Part shown: positions 11,338 to 20,967 of the stretch, one piece after another
Numbering within the stretch: the stretch's first letter is position 1
Layout: each line of letters starts with the position of its first letter
DNA from: Gari tellinella
Lineage: Eukaryota; Mollusca; Bivalvia; Cardiida; Psammobiidae
Reading direction: 5' to 3'
Assembly (NCBI GenBank): GCA_922989275.2
Contig: OV277857.1
Coordinates: forward strand, 50,259,083 to 50,323,082
Length of the DNA stretch: 64,000 nucleotides
Made by a program: the position numbers and the translations under genes
Notes under the pieces: model-generated
Database searches by the model: none
What the model was told of the DNA's origin: nothing
Seen by the model: only the letters and a program-made list of their open reading frames with translations

Positions 11338-12934
11338 AACAAGAGGGCCATGGCCCTTAATTCGCTCACCTGAGGTCATTGTGCCTTAGCTTACTAGGCA
11401 AGGCAACATTTTAATACAGCTGTAAATGGAATAATCTTCCAGACAAAAAAAACCATGACAAATTGGAATAACTTAAAAAAAATATTGTTGGCAGGGTTAT
11501 TTATTGCACATTCTGCTTTACTTTCAACCTGCTTTAAGTTATCATCTACTAAGATATAGAAACTATTTCTTATCTCTTACATTTTATGACTGTATGACTA
11601 TGGAATTATTTTCTTTAGAGGAGGAATAAATTAAAGGCGTAAAAAGGCATAATTATGTATGGGGTAATGGGTTAACATCAGTAGAACTGGAGTTATCTCC
11701 AGGACAAGAAAATATGACAATGGGAAATAATTCAAAAATGACATTGACCTTTGTAGGACATGACCCAAGTTATAAAGTTTCTAACTTATGTAGTTCCAAA
11801 GTTATGGCTAAGATTAAAGTTGTGGACTGACAGACAAACAAATGGAAAAACAGACAAACAGACAGACAAAAACAATATGCCCCCAACTTAGTTGTGCAGG
11901 GGCATATAAAATGTAGCAGACAACACCTTATGTTGCTGTTACAGTGTAGTTGACCTGAGTTCAGTTATGTAATACAGTGTTCTGCCAGTTCTGCAGCTGG
12001 GGTCTTAACTCTTATTATGCTGAATTGCTGTCTGCTATACAAACATTGAATGTGAATTATGTAAAAAAAAATCATACTTTAATTAAAGAAACTATGTAAA
12101 TAAGTGGCAAATAGTTTGGACCCAGATTAGATGCAGCATAATGTGGCATCTGATCTGTATCAAAACTGTTTGCAAATATCAGTGATTTACACTATATAAC
12201 TCTATGTAAAACTGTGACCCCTGGGGCGGGGCCAATTTTGACCCCAGGGGCATAATTTTAACAAACTTGATAGAGGACCTGTAGGCGATGCTATGTGCCA
12301 TATAGCTAAGCTCTGGCTCTTGTAGTTTCAGACAAGAAGATTTTTTAAGTTTCCATTGAAAAATATATTTTTAGCTCCTGTGACCTAGATATGCAACCGA
12401 CCAGAACCATTTGAACAATATTGGTATAAGACATTTAGAAGTGTCACCATGCCAAATATCAAAGCTCTGGCCATATTAGTTTCAGAGGAGAAGACGTTTG
12501 AAAATTTCACTATATAACTCTATGTTAAACTATGACAAACTATGACCCCAGGGGCGGGGCCAATTTTGACCCCAGGGGCATAATTTGAACAATCTTGATA
12601 GAGGACCTGTAGGTGATGCTATGTGCCAAATATCTAAGCTCTGGCCCTTGTAGTTTCAGACAAGAAGATTTTATAAGATTTCCTTATTTTAGCACTTTGG
12701 TTGCCATGGCAACCAGAGTTCTACATTGTTTTTAATTCTTTGAACAAATTTGAAAGAGCTTGACCCAAGGAACATTCCTGTAAAGTTTGGTTGAAATCTG
12801 TTCAGCGGTATAGGAGGAGATGTCATTTGAAGCAATTGTTAACGACGACGCACGACGGACGACGCACGACGACGCACGACGGACACAGGGCCATACCAAT
12901 AGCTCACCTTGAGCCTTTGGCTCAGGTGAGCTAA
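11338..12934 (+). mobile_element. Helitron-like element ending in hairpin-CTAA
   Basis: The insertion splits the satellite between CTTAAAAA and TAAAAATTG without an obvious target duplication. It starts ACAAGAGGGCCATGGCCC and ends with hairpin GCTCACC..GGTGAGC (12902-12931) and CTAA followed by T, which matches the Helitron rule of a 3' hairpin, CTRR and insertion between A and T. A (GACGACGCAC)-rich run precedes the hairpin. The interior holds two ~330 bp repeats with GGGGCGGGGCCAATTTTGAC and a nested MITE A fragment. No Rep/helicase ORF, so non-autonomous. Confidence 0.65.
11504..11674. mobile_element. MITE family A, 5'-truncated, nested in Helitron-like element
   Basis: Starts in the right arm of the palindrome (GCACATTCTGCTTTACTTTC) and runs to GGGGTAATGGGTTAA. 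The left half of the MITE is absent. Confidence 0.7.
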
Positions 12935-12935
12935 T

Positions 12936-13440
12936 AAAAATTGTAACAGAATGCATCGACATATGGACATGAAAATTAGGCAACAACTTCAAATAAGTCC
13001 AAGCTACATTGAAAACTGATTTTTATGAAATTTTAAAAGCTCAAACTGTAGTTTAAAGCCTTTACGGCAAGGCGCCTGTTTCATCTTTTTATATCCATCT
13101 TCAGCAGATGGTCTCATTAAAATTGAAATTTGTAACAGAATGCATTGACATATGGACATGGAAATTTAACCAACACTAAAACTAAGTCTGGGCTACGTGA
13201 AAAACAACTTTTTTTGTAATATTTGAAAGTGCAAACCAAAGATTTAAGCGTAGCCAGGCTCAGTTTCATCTCTTTATATTCGGCACTCCTGTGGGTGGTC
13301 TTTTTAAAATTAAATTTTGTAGCAGAATGCATCGACATATGAACAAGAAAATAAGGCCACGACTTAATTAAGACTCAGCTACATGGAAATTTAATTCTTA
13401 TTAACATTTGAAACCTGACTCTGAAGATCCAAGCATTTAC
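12936..13440. repeat. 376 bp satellite, third block, more diverged
   Basis: Continues the unit after the Helitron-like insertion. The last half-unit (13250-13440) carries many substitutions, as expected at the edge of a homogenised array. Confidence 0.8.
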
Positions 13441-13974
13441 GGCTAGCCATTTGGCTTATACCGCTGGTACGCGAGTCGCCATTTTCCACATCATTTGTTT
13501 TTGCTCATTTATTCATCATTTTTTCACTTTAATGACGCAACACATTGTCAATTACATAAAATAATTATATAAAAGATTTCAGATAATCATGAATGAAGAA
13601 AATGCTGCGTTCACGCCGTCGAGAAGCAAGTTTTTCATAAACAAGTTAAAAAAAATAAATAAAAAGCAACACCGAGAAGTCATCGATTTAACAGCAAAAA
13701 CACGGCTTCTGTTTAATCCACAATTCATATTTATTGAGTTTAATACGAATACAATCACAAAATATCGTATTAAAACGCTATAAAGAGAATATCTGAAACA
13801 CAACTGATCACTATGCGGTTGTTTTTTCAATATGGCGGCGTTGTTAAATAAGCGCAAGTGAAGACAAAGTCACGTGACTGCCTCAAACTACGTCACTTCC
13901 TTTCAACGGACACCTGTTACAAAGAGACAGAAGGAAAAATCCCGACCTGGGAATCCCTGTTTGTATGTCTCTGG

Positions 13975-15037
13975 CGTTTCAACGAATATTGAAAAAAATG
14001 TGCATTTTATCAATTGTTTTCTTTCATTGATTCCGAAGTAAATGAGATTCGGAACCCCCTAATTGACTGTAATCCTATATGTGGTGTGTACGCTTTGACC
14101 AAAAATGGTACGCTTTGACATGGTAGGCTTTGACCATAACCCGCACTTGTCACAAAATTAGCCTGCCGTCACAGGGATTCTTTGATGAGCTGCTGTACTA
14201 AAATATTCAGATCTCCCTATTTGGGTTATACATCACATGTTTCTTGGAGACGCTTTTCAAAATTTTATGATTTCACTTTTATTATTTGTGATTTTTAATC
14301 TTTTTTTCATTTTCAGCAAAATTTGATTTTATCATGCTTCCTAATTATTTGGACTATTATGCAAGCATCATGTCAACTTACTCAACATGAGACCCAATAC
14401 GTATTTTCGTTTTTTGATGGCTTTTCCATCGCTTCTGTCTATGGAGTATGTGTGTTTTCAATCTGTGCAGTGAAGAAAGTATGAGACTTTTTCGGGCATT
14501 CATTCCAAAAACGTTCTGCTGTATGGGCGCCGCCATCTTTATTTATACTCTGGTTCCCGTTTCAATTCAAGAATAGGTAGGGAATAAAACGCGACCAATA
14601 AAAGCTTTCCCGGACTCTGTTTTGTAGCATCCGACACATGACAAAACTCCGCGAAGCATCGAATTAAACATGGCAATCTAAGCGCATGAGAATTACGGAC
14701 GGATTTCACAGCAGTTAATCCGAATCTAGATTCTTATTTCTCGAATCTAATTCCGAGGAGTTGTCAACATTTTAAATGCCCTTGGGAGTTGGGATATCCA
14801 CCTCAGGCTCTGAAACGGATATGGACAGACAAGTATATCCGTGTGGCACAGCTATCCCCCTTTCCTTTCATCTGCTACCCCCTCTGCAACCATACAGAAA
14901 GAAATTTGTTAAAATAACGTAAAATACGTCAAAATGTTGTCAAAATACCATAAACCAACATTTAAAAGAACTGTTTGTAAATGATGATACTCGTCGCTCG
15001 GGGTTCATTATCCGGATTTTGAGAAATCTTCGGATTT
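13975..15037. other. Non-coding stretch, no gene seen
   Basis: GTACGCTTTGACC-type motifs occur three times at 14088-14140. GGCGCCGCCATCTTT (near 14526) matches the YY1-type motif. Nothing links to an exon. Confidence 0.4.
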
Positions 15038-15180
15038 TATCTTCTTCTTCTTCTTCTTCCACTAATGTGCCGATCCCACTCTGGGGCAATTTCGCACATG
15101 AGTGTATTTACAAACGGTGTGAGCGACGCGCAAATATGTACAGTGCAGGTTTTAAAAGATAAAAACAGTCATCTCATGGC

Positions 15181-15711
15181 TTAGTGGGTAGAGACCAGGC
15201 ACCTCTTGAAGGCCTCAACGCCATCAGTCATCATGGTGTGTTCTGGAAGTTGGTTCCACAGTCTAATGGCGGAGGGGAAGAAGGAATGGAGGTATACCTC
15301 TGTACGGCAGAAAGCTAGCATGTATCTTACGGTGTGTCCTCGAGTACTGAGGGTTGCTGGGTGGAAGAAGCTCTCAGATGGGATGTCAATGAGACAGTGG
15401 GTGATTACCAGCTTTGCGTTGGAGCGACGTTCGGCAAGGGGCTTCCATTCGAGGTCAGCTATCATCTGGCTGGTACTACTCGTGGTGTGGTAGTTTCCCT
15501 TTACGAAACGTGCTGCTCGTCGTTGGACATGCAGCCTCAAGTTGACTGATGTTGGTCTTTGTATGTGGATCCCAGACACAGCTTGCATACTCCAGGATAG
15601 GTCTAACAAGGGTCTGGTAACACTAGTCCTTGATGCCTTGTGGACAGCTTGACAGGTTTCTCCTGAGGAAAGCAAGACTGTTATTTGCTTTCTTCGCTGT
15701 TGATGCGACAT
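15181..15711 (-). pseudogene. Retrotransposon RT C-terminal region
   Basis: 176 codons. Carries RRAARFVKGNY and, near the end, SFFPSAIRLWNQLPE, both typical of the C-terminus of Jockey/CR1-type reverse transcriptases. It overlaps the main RT frame in another frame, so one frameshift separates them. The stop lies at 15181-15183 and agrees with the usual C-terminal length. Confidence 0.85.
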
Positions 15712-16675
15712 GAGTATTCATCGAGAGCTTCTCGTCCAGGTGAACTCCAAGATACTTGCCCCCTTTTACAACTTGGAGCTCTTTGCCGTGGATGAAGTAT
15801 GGTGTCTTCATTGGGTTTCTCTTCCTTGTTATACGCACAACCTCGCACTGTGTTGGGTTGAACGACATCAACCAACCACGCTCCCATTGCTGGAGTCTCT
15901 CCAAATCATCTTGTAGTGCCTTGGCATCCTCTATGGAGCGAATCTTTCTGTACAAGAGACTGTCGTCAGCAAACAGGCGTGTGGTCGATGTGGCTTGGAG
16001 TGGGAGGTCGTTGATATACAGGAGAAAAAGAAGGGTTCCGATGACTGAATCCTGTGGCACTCCAGAAGGGGCTGGTGCGCTTTCAGAGGACTCGCCTTCT
16101 ACCAGGACTTGCTGGCTTCTATTGTTCAGAAAACTTCTGATCCACTGCAGGTGTCTGCCTCTGATGCCGTAGTATTCCAGCTTACTGGCAAGTAGCTCAT
16201 GGGGGACCTTGTCGAAGGCCTTGCTGAAGTCAAGTAAGACTGCATCGATCTGCTCTCCTTCATCAAGGCCCTTGGCTAGGTCGTTCAGTGTAAGAATGAG
16301 CTGGCTCTCCGTAGATCTTCTCTTACGAAACCCATGCTGCTGGTCAGTTAAGATCTGATGATTTTCCAGATGAGTCATAATTTGGCTGTGCAGTATGTGT
16401 TCCATGACTTTGCTACAAACCGAGGTTAATGAGATAGGTCTGTAGTTGGCCGGGTCACTGTGATCTCCCTTTTTGAAGATCGGTGTGACGCATGAGTGCC
16501 TCCAGTCTTTGGGTACTGCACCCTGTGCGATTGATGCTGAGAAGATCAGGGTGAGGGCTGGTGCAAGTTGGTCAGCATAGTCCTTCAGGAACCTTGTAGG
16601 TATGTTGTCCGGGCCAGTGGACTTGTGAGGATCTAGGTCTGCTAGGAGTTTTTTACACCCTCTGTGCCGATGCAA
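15623..16675 (-). pseudogene. Retrotransposon reverse transcriptase domain
   Basis: 350 codons. Motifs in order: KSTGPDNIPTRFLKD (~residue 18), PIFKKGD and NYRPISLTSVCSK (~95-125), QHGFRKRRSTES (~152), AVLLDFSKAFDKVPHELL (motif A, ~184), SGVPQDSVIGTLLFLLYIND (motif B, ~250), LFADDSLLY (motif C, ~281), GGKYLGVHLDEKLS (~322). Motif B has QD where QG is usual. The three catalytic aspartates (DFSKAF, FADD) remain. The frame ends where it shifts into the C-terminal fragment. Confidence 0.92.
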
Positions 16676-16814
16676 AAGCTGTGCATCTCGGGGTAGGGGT
16701 GGTCTCCTAGTGATGGGATGGCTGATGTGTCCTCCTTGGTGAACACACTGCTGAATTGCCTGTTCAGTATGGACGCTTTGGTAGCAGGGTCACTATGTGT
16801 GACTCCATCTGCTT

Positions 16815-17525
16815 TCAGAGGTGATACACCATTGCTGTCACATTTTTCCCTTTCTCAAGTGAGTACAGCTTTTTTGGGTTTCTGTCTGTAGTTACCATGT
16901 CACTTATGAAGTGGTTGTAGGCTGTCCTGCACTCATGACGCATGTCCTTGCTGGCTTGTTTGTAGCAGTTTGTATCCTCTTCAAGTCCAGTGGCCCTGGC
17001 TCGGCGGTGGGCTCTTTTCTTTTTTCTCGAGAGACGTTTAGCTTGCCGTGTTATCCATGGTTGGTTGAAGCGGGTGGACGAGTTCTTTGAGGGCACATGC
17101 GCAGCGATGGTAGTACCAACAAAGTCCCTAAAGGTTTTCCATAAGGTGTCTATGTCTGTATGGTGGTGGTAGCGTGAGACAAAGTCGGAGCTAAAGTCTT
17201 GTACAGCTTGACTGATGCTGGCAGGGTCGGCCTTTTTCCACAGCAGGATCTTTCTTTCAGGTGGTTTGGTGCGCATTGCAGAGGTTAGGGCCTGTACAAA
17301 GACTGTGTCATGGTCACTTATCCCAGGCAAGGGTTTGCAGCGCTCGACTAGGCTTGGGCGATTTGTAATAAAAAGGGCTAAAGTGTTGTCTCCCCTAGTT
17401 TTGAAGTTGATAATTTGTTCAGAGGATGTGTCGAAAACAGCATCAAGCAACAGTTGGTTTGTCTGTTTTGGGTAGTTGTTACCTGCGATAGTGCCTAGGC
17501 TCCAGTCAATGTCTGGGAGGTTCAT
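16815..17525 (-). pseudogene. Retrotransposon endonuclease C-terminus and linker
   Basis: 236 codons starting at GDMNLPDIDW, the conserved C-terminal part of the apurinic-like endonuclease (EEP family), with PGISDHDTVF supplying the SDH catalytic histidine motif. The linker that follows is rich in basic residues (RLSRKKKRAHRRAR). Upstream on the same strand (17526-17750) the EEP domain continues with SVYRPP, but a stop interrupts it. Confidence 0.85.
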
Positions 17526-17859
17526 GTCTCCTGCTAACCAGATGGTCGATGTGGGGTAGGCCAGGTGGAGCTGACGAAACTGTGTACAGACTTAATCCAT
17601 GTAGTCCTGGTTACTACTTGGTGGTCTGTAGACTGACGCAATTATGAGTGGTTCTTTGCCTTTCGGATTAGGGTGGCTCCTGTGAACTCGGCGTAGGTGT
17701 CCACTTTGAGGTCAGTCCCAATCACAGATGTCTTAGCTGCTATGATCACTCCTAGCAATTGATAGCTTCAAGCAGGCTGAAAGAAGTGCCCCTTCTCATA
17801 ATCATCAGAATTGATGGCGTAGAAGTAATAAAATGAAGAACAAGAAAAAGAAAGTAGTG

Positions 17860-17940
17860 CAGAATTTGGCTTAAGGCACATTCTGCTTCACTATCAACCT
17901 GCTTTTTAAAGTAATCGCCCGGGGACTTAGTATTTTTCAA
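17860..17940. mobile_element. MITE family A fragment
   Basis: GCTTAAGGCACATTCTGCTT followed by ATCAACCTGCTTTTTAAAG matches the right half of the palindromic core. Truncated. Confidence 0.5.
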
Positions 17941-18002
17941 GATCAACTTTAAAGTCTTATTGCAACCCTGGTTGAACTAAATGTCTGATGACCGTTGCAA
18001 AC

Positions 18003-18302
18003 ACTTTTTACCCTATAGCAAGCACATTCTGTATTGAAGACAGATGACCACTTACGCAGTTTGAAAGTAATCCAGTCTCCAGAGCGTACATTAGATTAAG
18101 GCACACACTTTAAGCTACTTTTCTGCCTGCTTTAAGCTGCCATTTGCGAGGATATATAAACTATTTCTCTTTTTATGGTACATACTCGTACTCCTGACTG
18201 TTTAAAGTGGAACTAGATCTAGGTCTTTTAAATTTCCACCGTGGAGGAAAAAATGAAAGGCGTAAACTTCAGAATGCGTTATATATGGGGTAATGGATTA
18301 GG
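18003..18302. mobile_element. MITE family A
   Basis: Contains ACCCTATAGCAAGCAC, the AAGGCACACACTTTAAGC region, CTGCTTTAAGCTGCCATTTG, and ends ATATGGGGTAATGGATTA. The core palindrome is diverged. Confidence 0.65.
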
Positions 18303-18719
18303 CGAAATCTCGACCAGGCCGCACAAAATGTTGATTCTTATAGTTTGCCTCTTTAGTTTTATTTCACACCACCTCCTCTAAGTATAAGCTCTATCAGGAA
18401 CGCCTTTAAAATTACAAGTACTTTTGTAGTACATGCATGGGTTATTATGGGTTACAGATGTTTCAAACATCTTATTATTTGTTAAACCTAAAAGTAGCGT
18501 GCTGACTTGTCGCCTGCTACAAAACTGTTATCTCCGTAAAAACGTCAAAATCCGTTTTGTTCTTTATAAACTTAAGAACTATTGAATATAAGCGGCAAAA
18601 AGTGTGGCTCCAGGTCAGTCTTATGAGTCACCTGCAAATAAGCGGCAGTTGGACCAGACAGATGTGGGATTGTCATAATAAATGTCACTAAGTACAGGTG
18701 TAAGGACTTCGTGTTAACC

Positions 18720-18930
18720 ATTTCCTACCTGAAATCTCGAATGGACAGTTCTAGATTCCAATTTAGTCATTTTTGACATTGTATGGTTGATTTATACAAT
18801 ATGTGAAAATGACAAACAGGCTAGACCCTGATCAGGGTATATACTGTTTGCATAGGACAAGTGTAACACTTGTCCTATGCAAACAGTGTTTACCCTGATC
18901 AGTGTACCCCCACGTGTGTTCCTGTTTTTT
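18720..18930. repeat. MITE family F palindrome (TTGTCCTATGCAAACAGTG)
   Basis: A perfect inverted repeat, GCATAGGACAAGTGT/ACACTTGTCCTATGC, lies at 18851-18881. It is flanked by CCCTGATCAGGGTATATACT on the left and CCTGATCAGTGTACCC on the right. The same parts recur at 27.8, 28.8, 37.1, 41.4, 42.0, 49.1 and 59.8 kb. Confidence 0.65.
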
Positions 18931-18957
18931 CAAATAACGCATAAATGCGTGACTAAA

Positions 18958-20406
18958 GTGAGGTTAGACAAATGTGAGGTTTTACATATAACAAAGAAAA
19001 GATTAACAGTCAAATTTCCCTATACACTACACGACAAATTACTCAAAGCGACTGATAACGCCAAATATTTAGGTATCACCATCAATAAGGACTTGAACTG
19101 GACAAACCATATCAATAACACTGTAGCAAAAGCCAAAAACACACTAAGGTTCATAAAAAGAAACGTAAAATCCAAAAATGCCAAGGTTTAAGAAGCAGCA
19201 TACACCACTTATGTCAGAGCACAACTAGAATACTTATTGTGCTTTGGTGTGGCATCCCTGACAAAACTTTTAAACAAATAAGGTTGATGGGTCGAACGAG
19301 CTGCTGCCAGGTATGTCCTGAATGACTTCAGCTCACCAATAGTGTCACCCAAATGTTCCTAACCCATGAGTGGATCACCCTTGCTCACCGCAGAATTATT
19401 ACCTCTCTTGTTATGCTATATACATTTCAACACCAACTCGTCTATGTAGACAACAGCCACCTTACAGCCACAAGAAATCAGAACTACCTAATTCCCCATT
19501 ACAGGACCCAATGCCATATAAACTCTTTCTTCCCTCGTACCATCAGATACTTGAACAGCCTGCCAAGTCAATTAAAATCATGCCCCAGTCTAGATGCTTT
19601 AAGAGTGGACTGGGAGCGGTCAACTTCTAGTCTACTCATGAATTGTTTTTACTTTTAACTTTGCACTCCTGTTCTTTTACTTGTCTATACGATCTTTTAT
19701 CTCATTCTTTTATTCTTTTATTTTTGCACTTGATATACTGATTCCGCCTATATCCCTGACAGCGCCTTCCGATAATGATCTGCACTGATCGTCTGGAAGT
19801 ATCAAGTACTTGTTTTTTTTTCAAGTAAACATCCTTTAATACATGTACTTAACTTAATTTGAATTTAATTTAATTCACTATTTTAAAATTTTATTTATTT
19901 ATTTAAATTTAATTTAATTTAGGTACATTTTATAATAAATTTTTAGTCAGTGGACTAATCTTTATGCACTACTCCTCTTGGAGTGTGCAGAAGTGGCTTC
20001 CTCTGACTGTCAGAATGTAACTTTCTTTTAGTGACACCGATGACCAGTGCAGGGTCTAAATTAGAAACTGCACTGTATCCTGTGTAACTGTAAATAGACT
20101 GGTCAAGGGAGACAAGATATGAATTACTTAAATGTAGTAAGGCATGGGTTGTCTCCCATTGACCAACTAAATATTTTATTTATTTATTTTTAACATGCTT
20201 TGACCAATTTGCCTACTGTATTTATTTGCATGCATGCCTGTGATCCTGTTTAAATCTGTTTTATTTGTTATTTGTTTATTATAACGTTTACCTATGTTTG
20301 TCGGAGTAAAAGCCCTACAGGGCTTATTTTATTTTGTTAAACCTATCCGACGTAAAATAAAATTTGTCTATGTCTGTCTATGTCTATGTCTATGTCTATG
20401 TCTATG
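18958..20406 (+). mobile_element. Non-LTR retrotransposon 3' remnant with (TGTCTA)n tail
   Basis: VRLDKCEVLHIT and AKYLGITINKDLNWTNHI at 18958-19191 match the end of the RT domain. YTTYVRAQLEYLLCFG follows after a stop. HINSFFPRTIRYLNSLPSQ at 19500-19590 matches the C-terminal region. The 3' untranslated part ends in repeated TGTCTA units (20369-20406). Frames are broken. It ends about 400 bp upstream of the survivin start codon and runs in the same direction. Confidence 0.85.
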
Positions 20407-20809
20407 AGTTGAAGTTAAAGTTGAAGTTGACTTGATTTCAAAGAGTTAACTATTCGTATTTAGCAAAAATAGAAGAGGTCCCAGAACAGAGAATTGCGGT
20501 GTTCCGCCACAATAAGGTATTGTATAGCAGGAACGTTCCTGGGTATAGGTAGTCTATATCCTGTCAGTTTAACCTACAACTTGTTATATATGGGTTATAA
20601 ATTATTTTTAATAAAATCATCTTGCGGCCGAGGCTTAGTAAAAAAGATAAACCATCGAAAGTGATTTGCGATCCGGTCGGGGTGAACCGTTTCGCTGACT
20701 GTCAGTGTTTTAGGTGTACTCCAAATTGCAATTCGGGTTAAGGTTTAGACCAAGACTAGAGCGGAAAATTTGATTTCAAAACAAACAATTGGAGAGGATT
20801 TTCAGCAAG
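20407..20809 (+). promoter_or_regulatory. BIRC5: Presumed survivin 5' flank
   Basis: This is the only non-repeat stretch between the retrotransposon tail and the survivin ATG, so promoter and 5' UTR should lie here unless an upstream non-coding exon exists. At 20760-20774 the sequence GCGGAAAATTTGAT has GCGG, four bases, then TTTGAT. That resembles the CDE/CHR tandem (GGCGG, 4 nt, TTTGAA) of cell-cycle promoters, including vertebrate survivin. TTCAAA (20775-20780) is a reverse CHR core. No TATA box is convincing. Function is inferred only. Confidence 0.35.
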
Positions 20810-20967
20810 ATGCGGGTGAAAAAATCAAAGAAACCGTCAAAGAAAAATGACAAAAAAGATCTGGAAAAAAACAAGGAAAACTTGGTTGATTTATCTGACA
20901 TATTTACCAAGTATGAAGAGCCCAAAGAGGAAGAGTACAGAATGCATTTTAAAGACCTAAAGTATCG
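20810..20967 (+). CDS. BIRC5: Survivin exon 1, 5' part
   Basis: ATG at 20810 (context AAGATGC) was chosen because no upstream ATG is in frame. It encodes 52 full codons plus CG of the next: a lysine-rich stretch (KKSKKPSKKNDKKD), an acidic region (KYEEPKEEEYR), then HFKDLKYR leading into the BIR domain. The basic segment could act as a nuclear localisation signal (inference). The frame runs into the inserted element and meets TAA after three foreign codons. Confidence 0.8.

Larger units (their letters stand above)
6465..13974. mobile_element. Candidate 7.5 kb TIR element with CGTTT target duplication
   Basis: Positions 6465-6494 read CCAGAGACATACAAACAGGG and onward. Positions 13945-13974 are the reverse complement over 30 bp with one mismatch. 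The base run CGTTT lies directly outside both ends (6460-6464 and 13975-13979), as a 5 bp target-site duplication would. Between the ends lie the 6.9 kb repeats, the 376 bp satellite, a TTAA MITE and a Helitron-like insertion. No transposase ORF is visible. The superfamily is unknown to me. An alternative is that two short copies of one repeat sit in opposite orientation by chance, but the matching 5 bp flanks argue against that. Confidence 0.55.
15038..17756 (-). mobile_element. Non-LTR retrotransposon (Jockey/CR1-like), 5'-truncated
   Basis: Read on the minus strand, the order is the end of an endonuclease domain (LAGDMNLPDIDW), a linker, a reverse transcriptase, the C-terminal region and a (GAA)n-like tail at ~15038-15060. 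The 5' break lies within the endonuclease at ~17756. Reading-frame breaks near 15650-15710 and 16680-16810 and a stop near 17640 show that it is dead. The catalytic box is FADD rather than the more common YADD. Target-primed reverse transcription is the known mechanism of the class and explains the 5' truncation. Confidence 0.9.
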
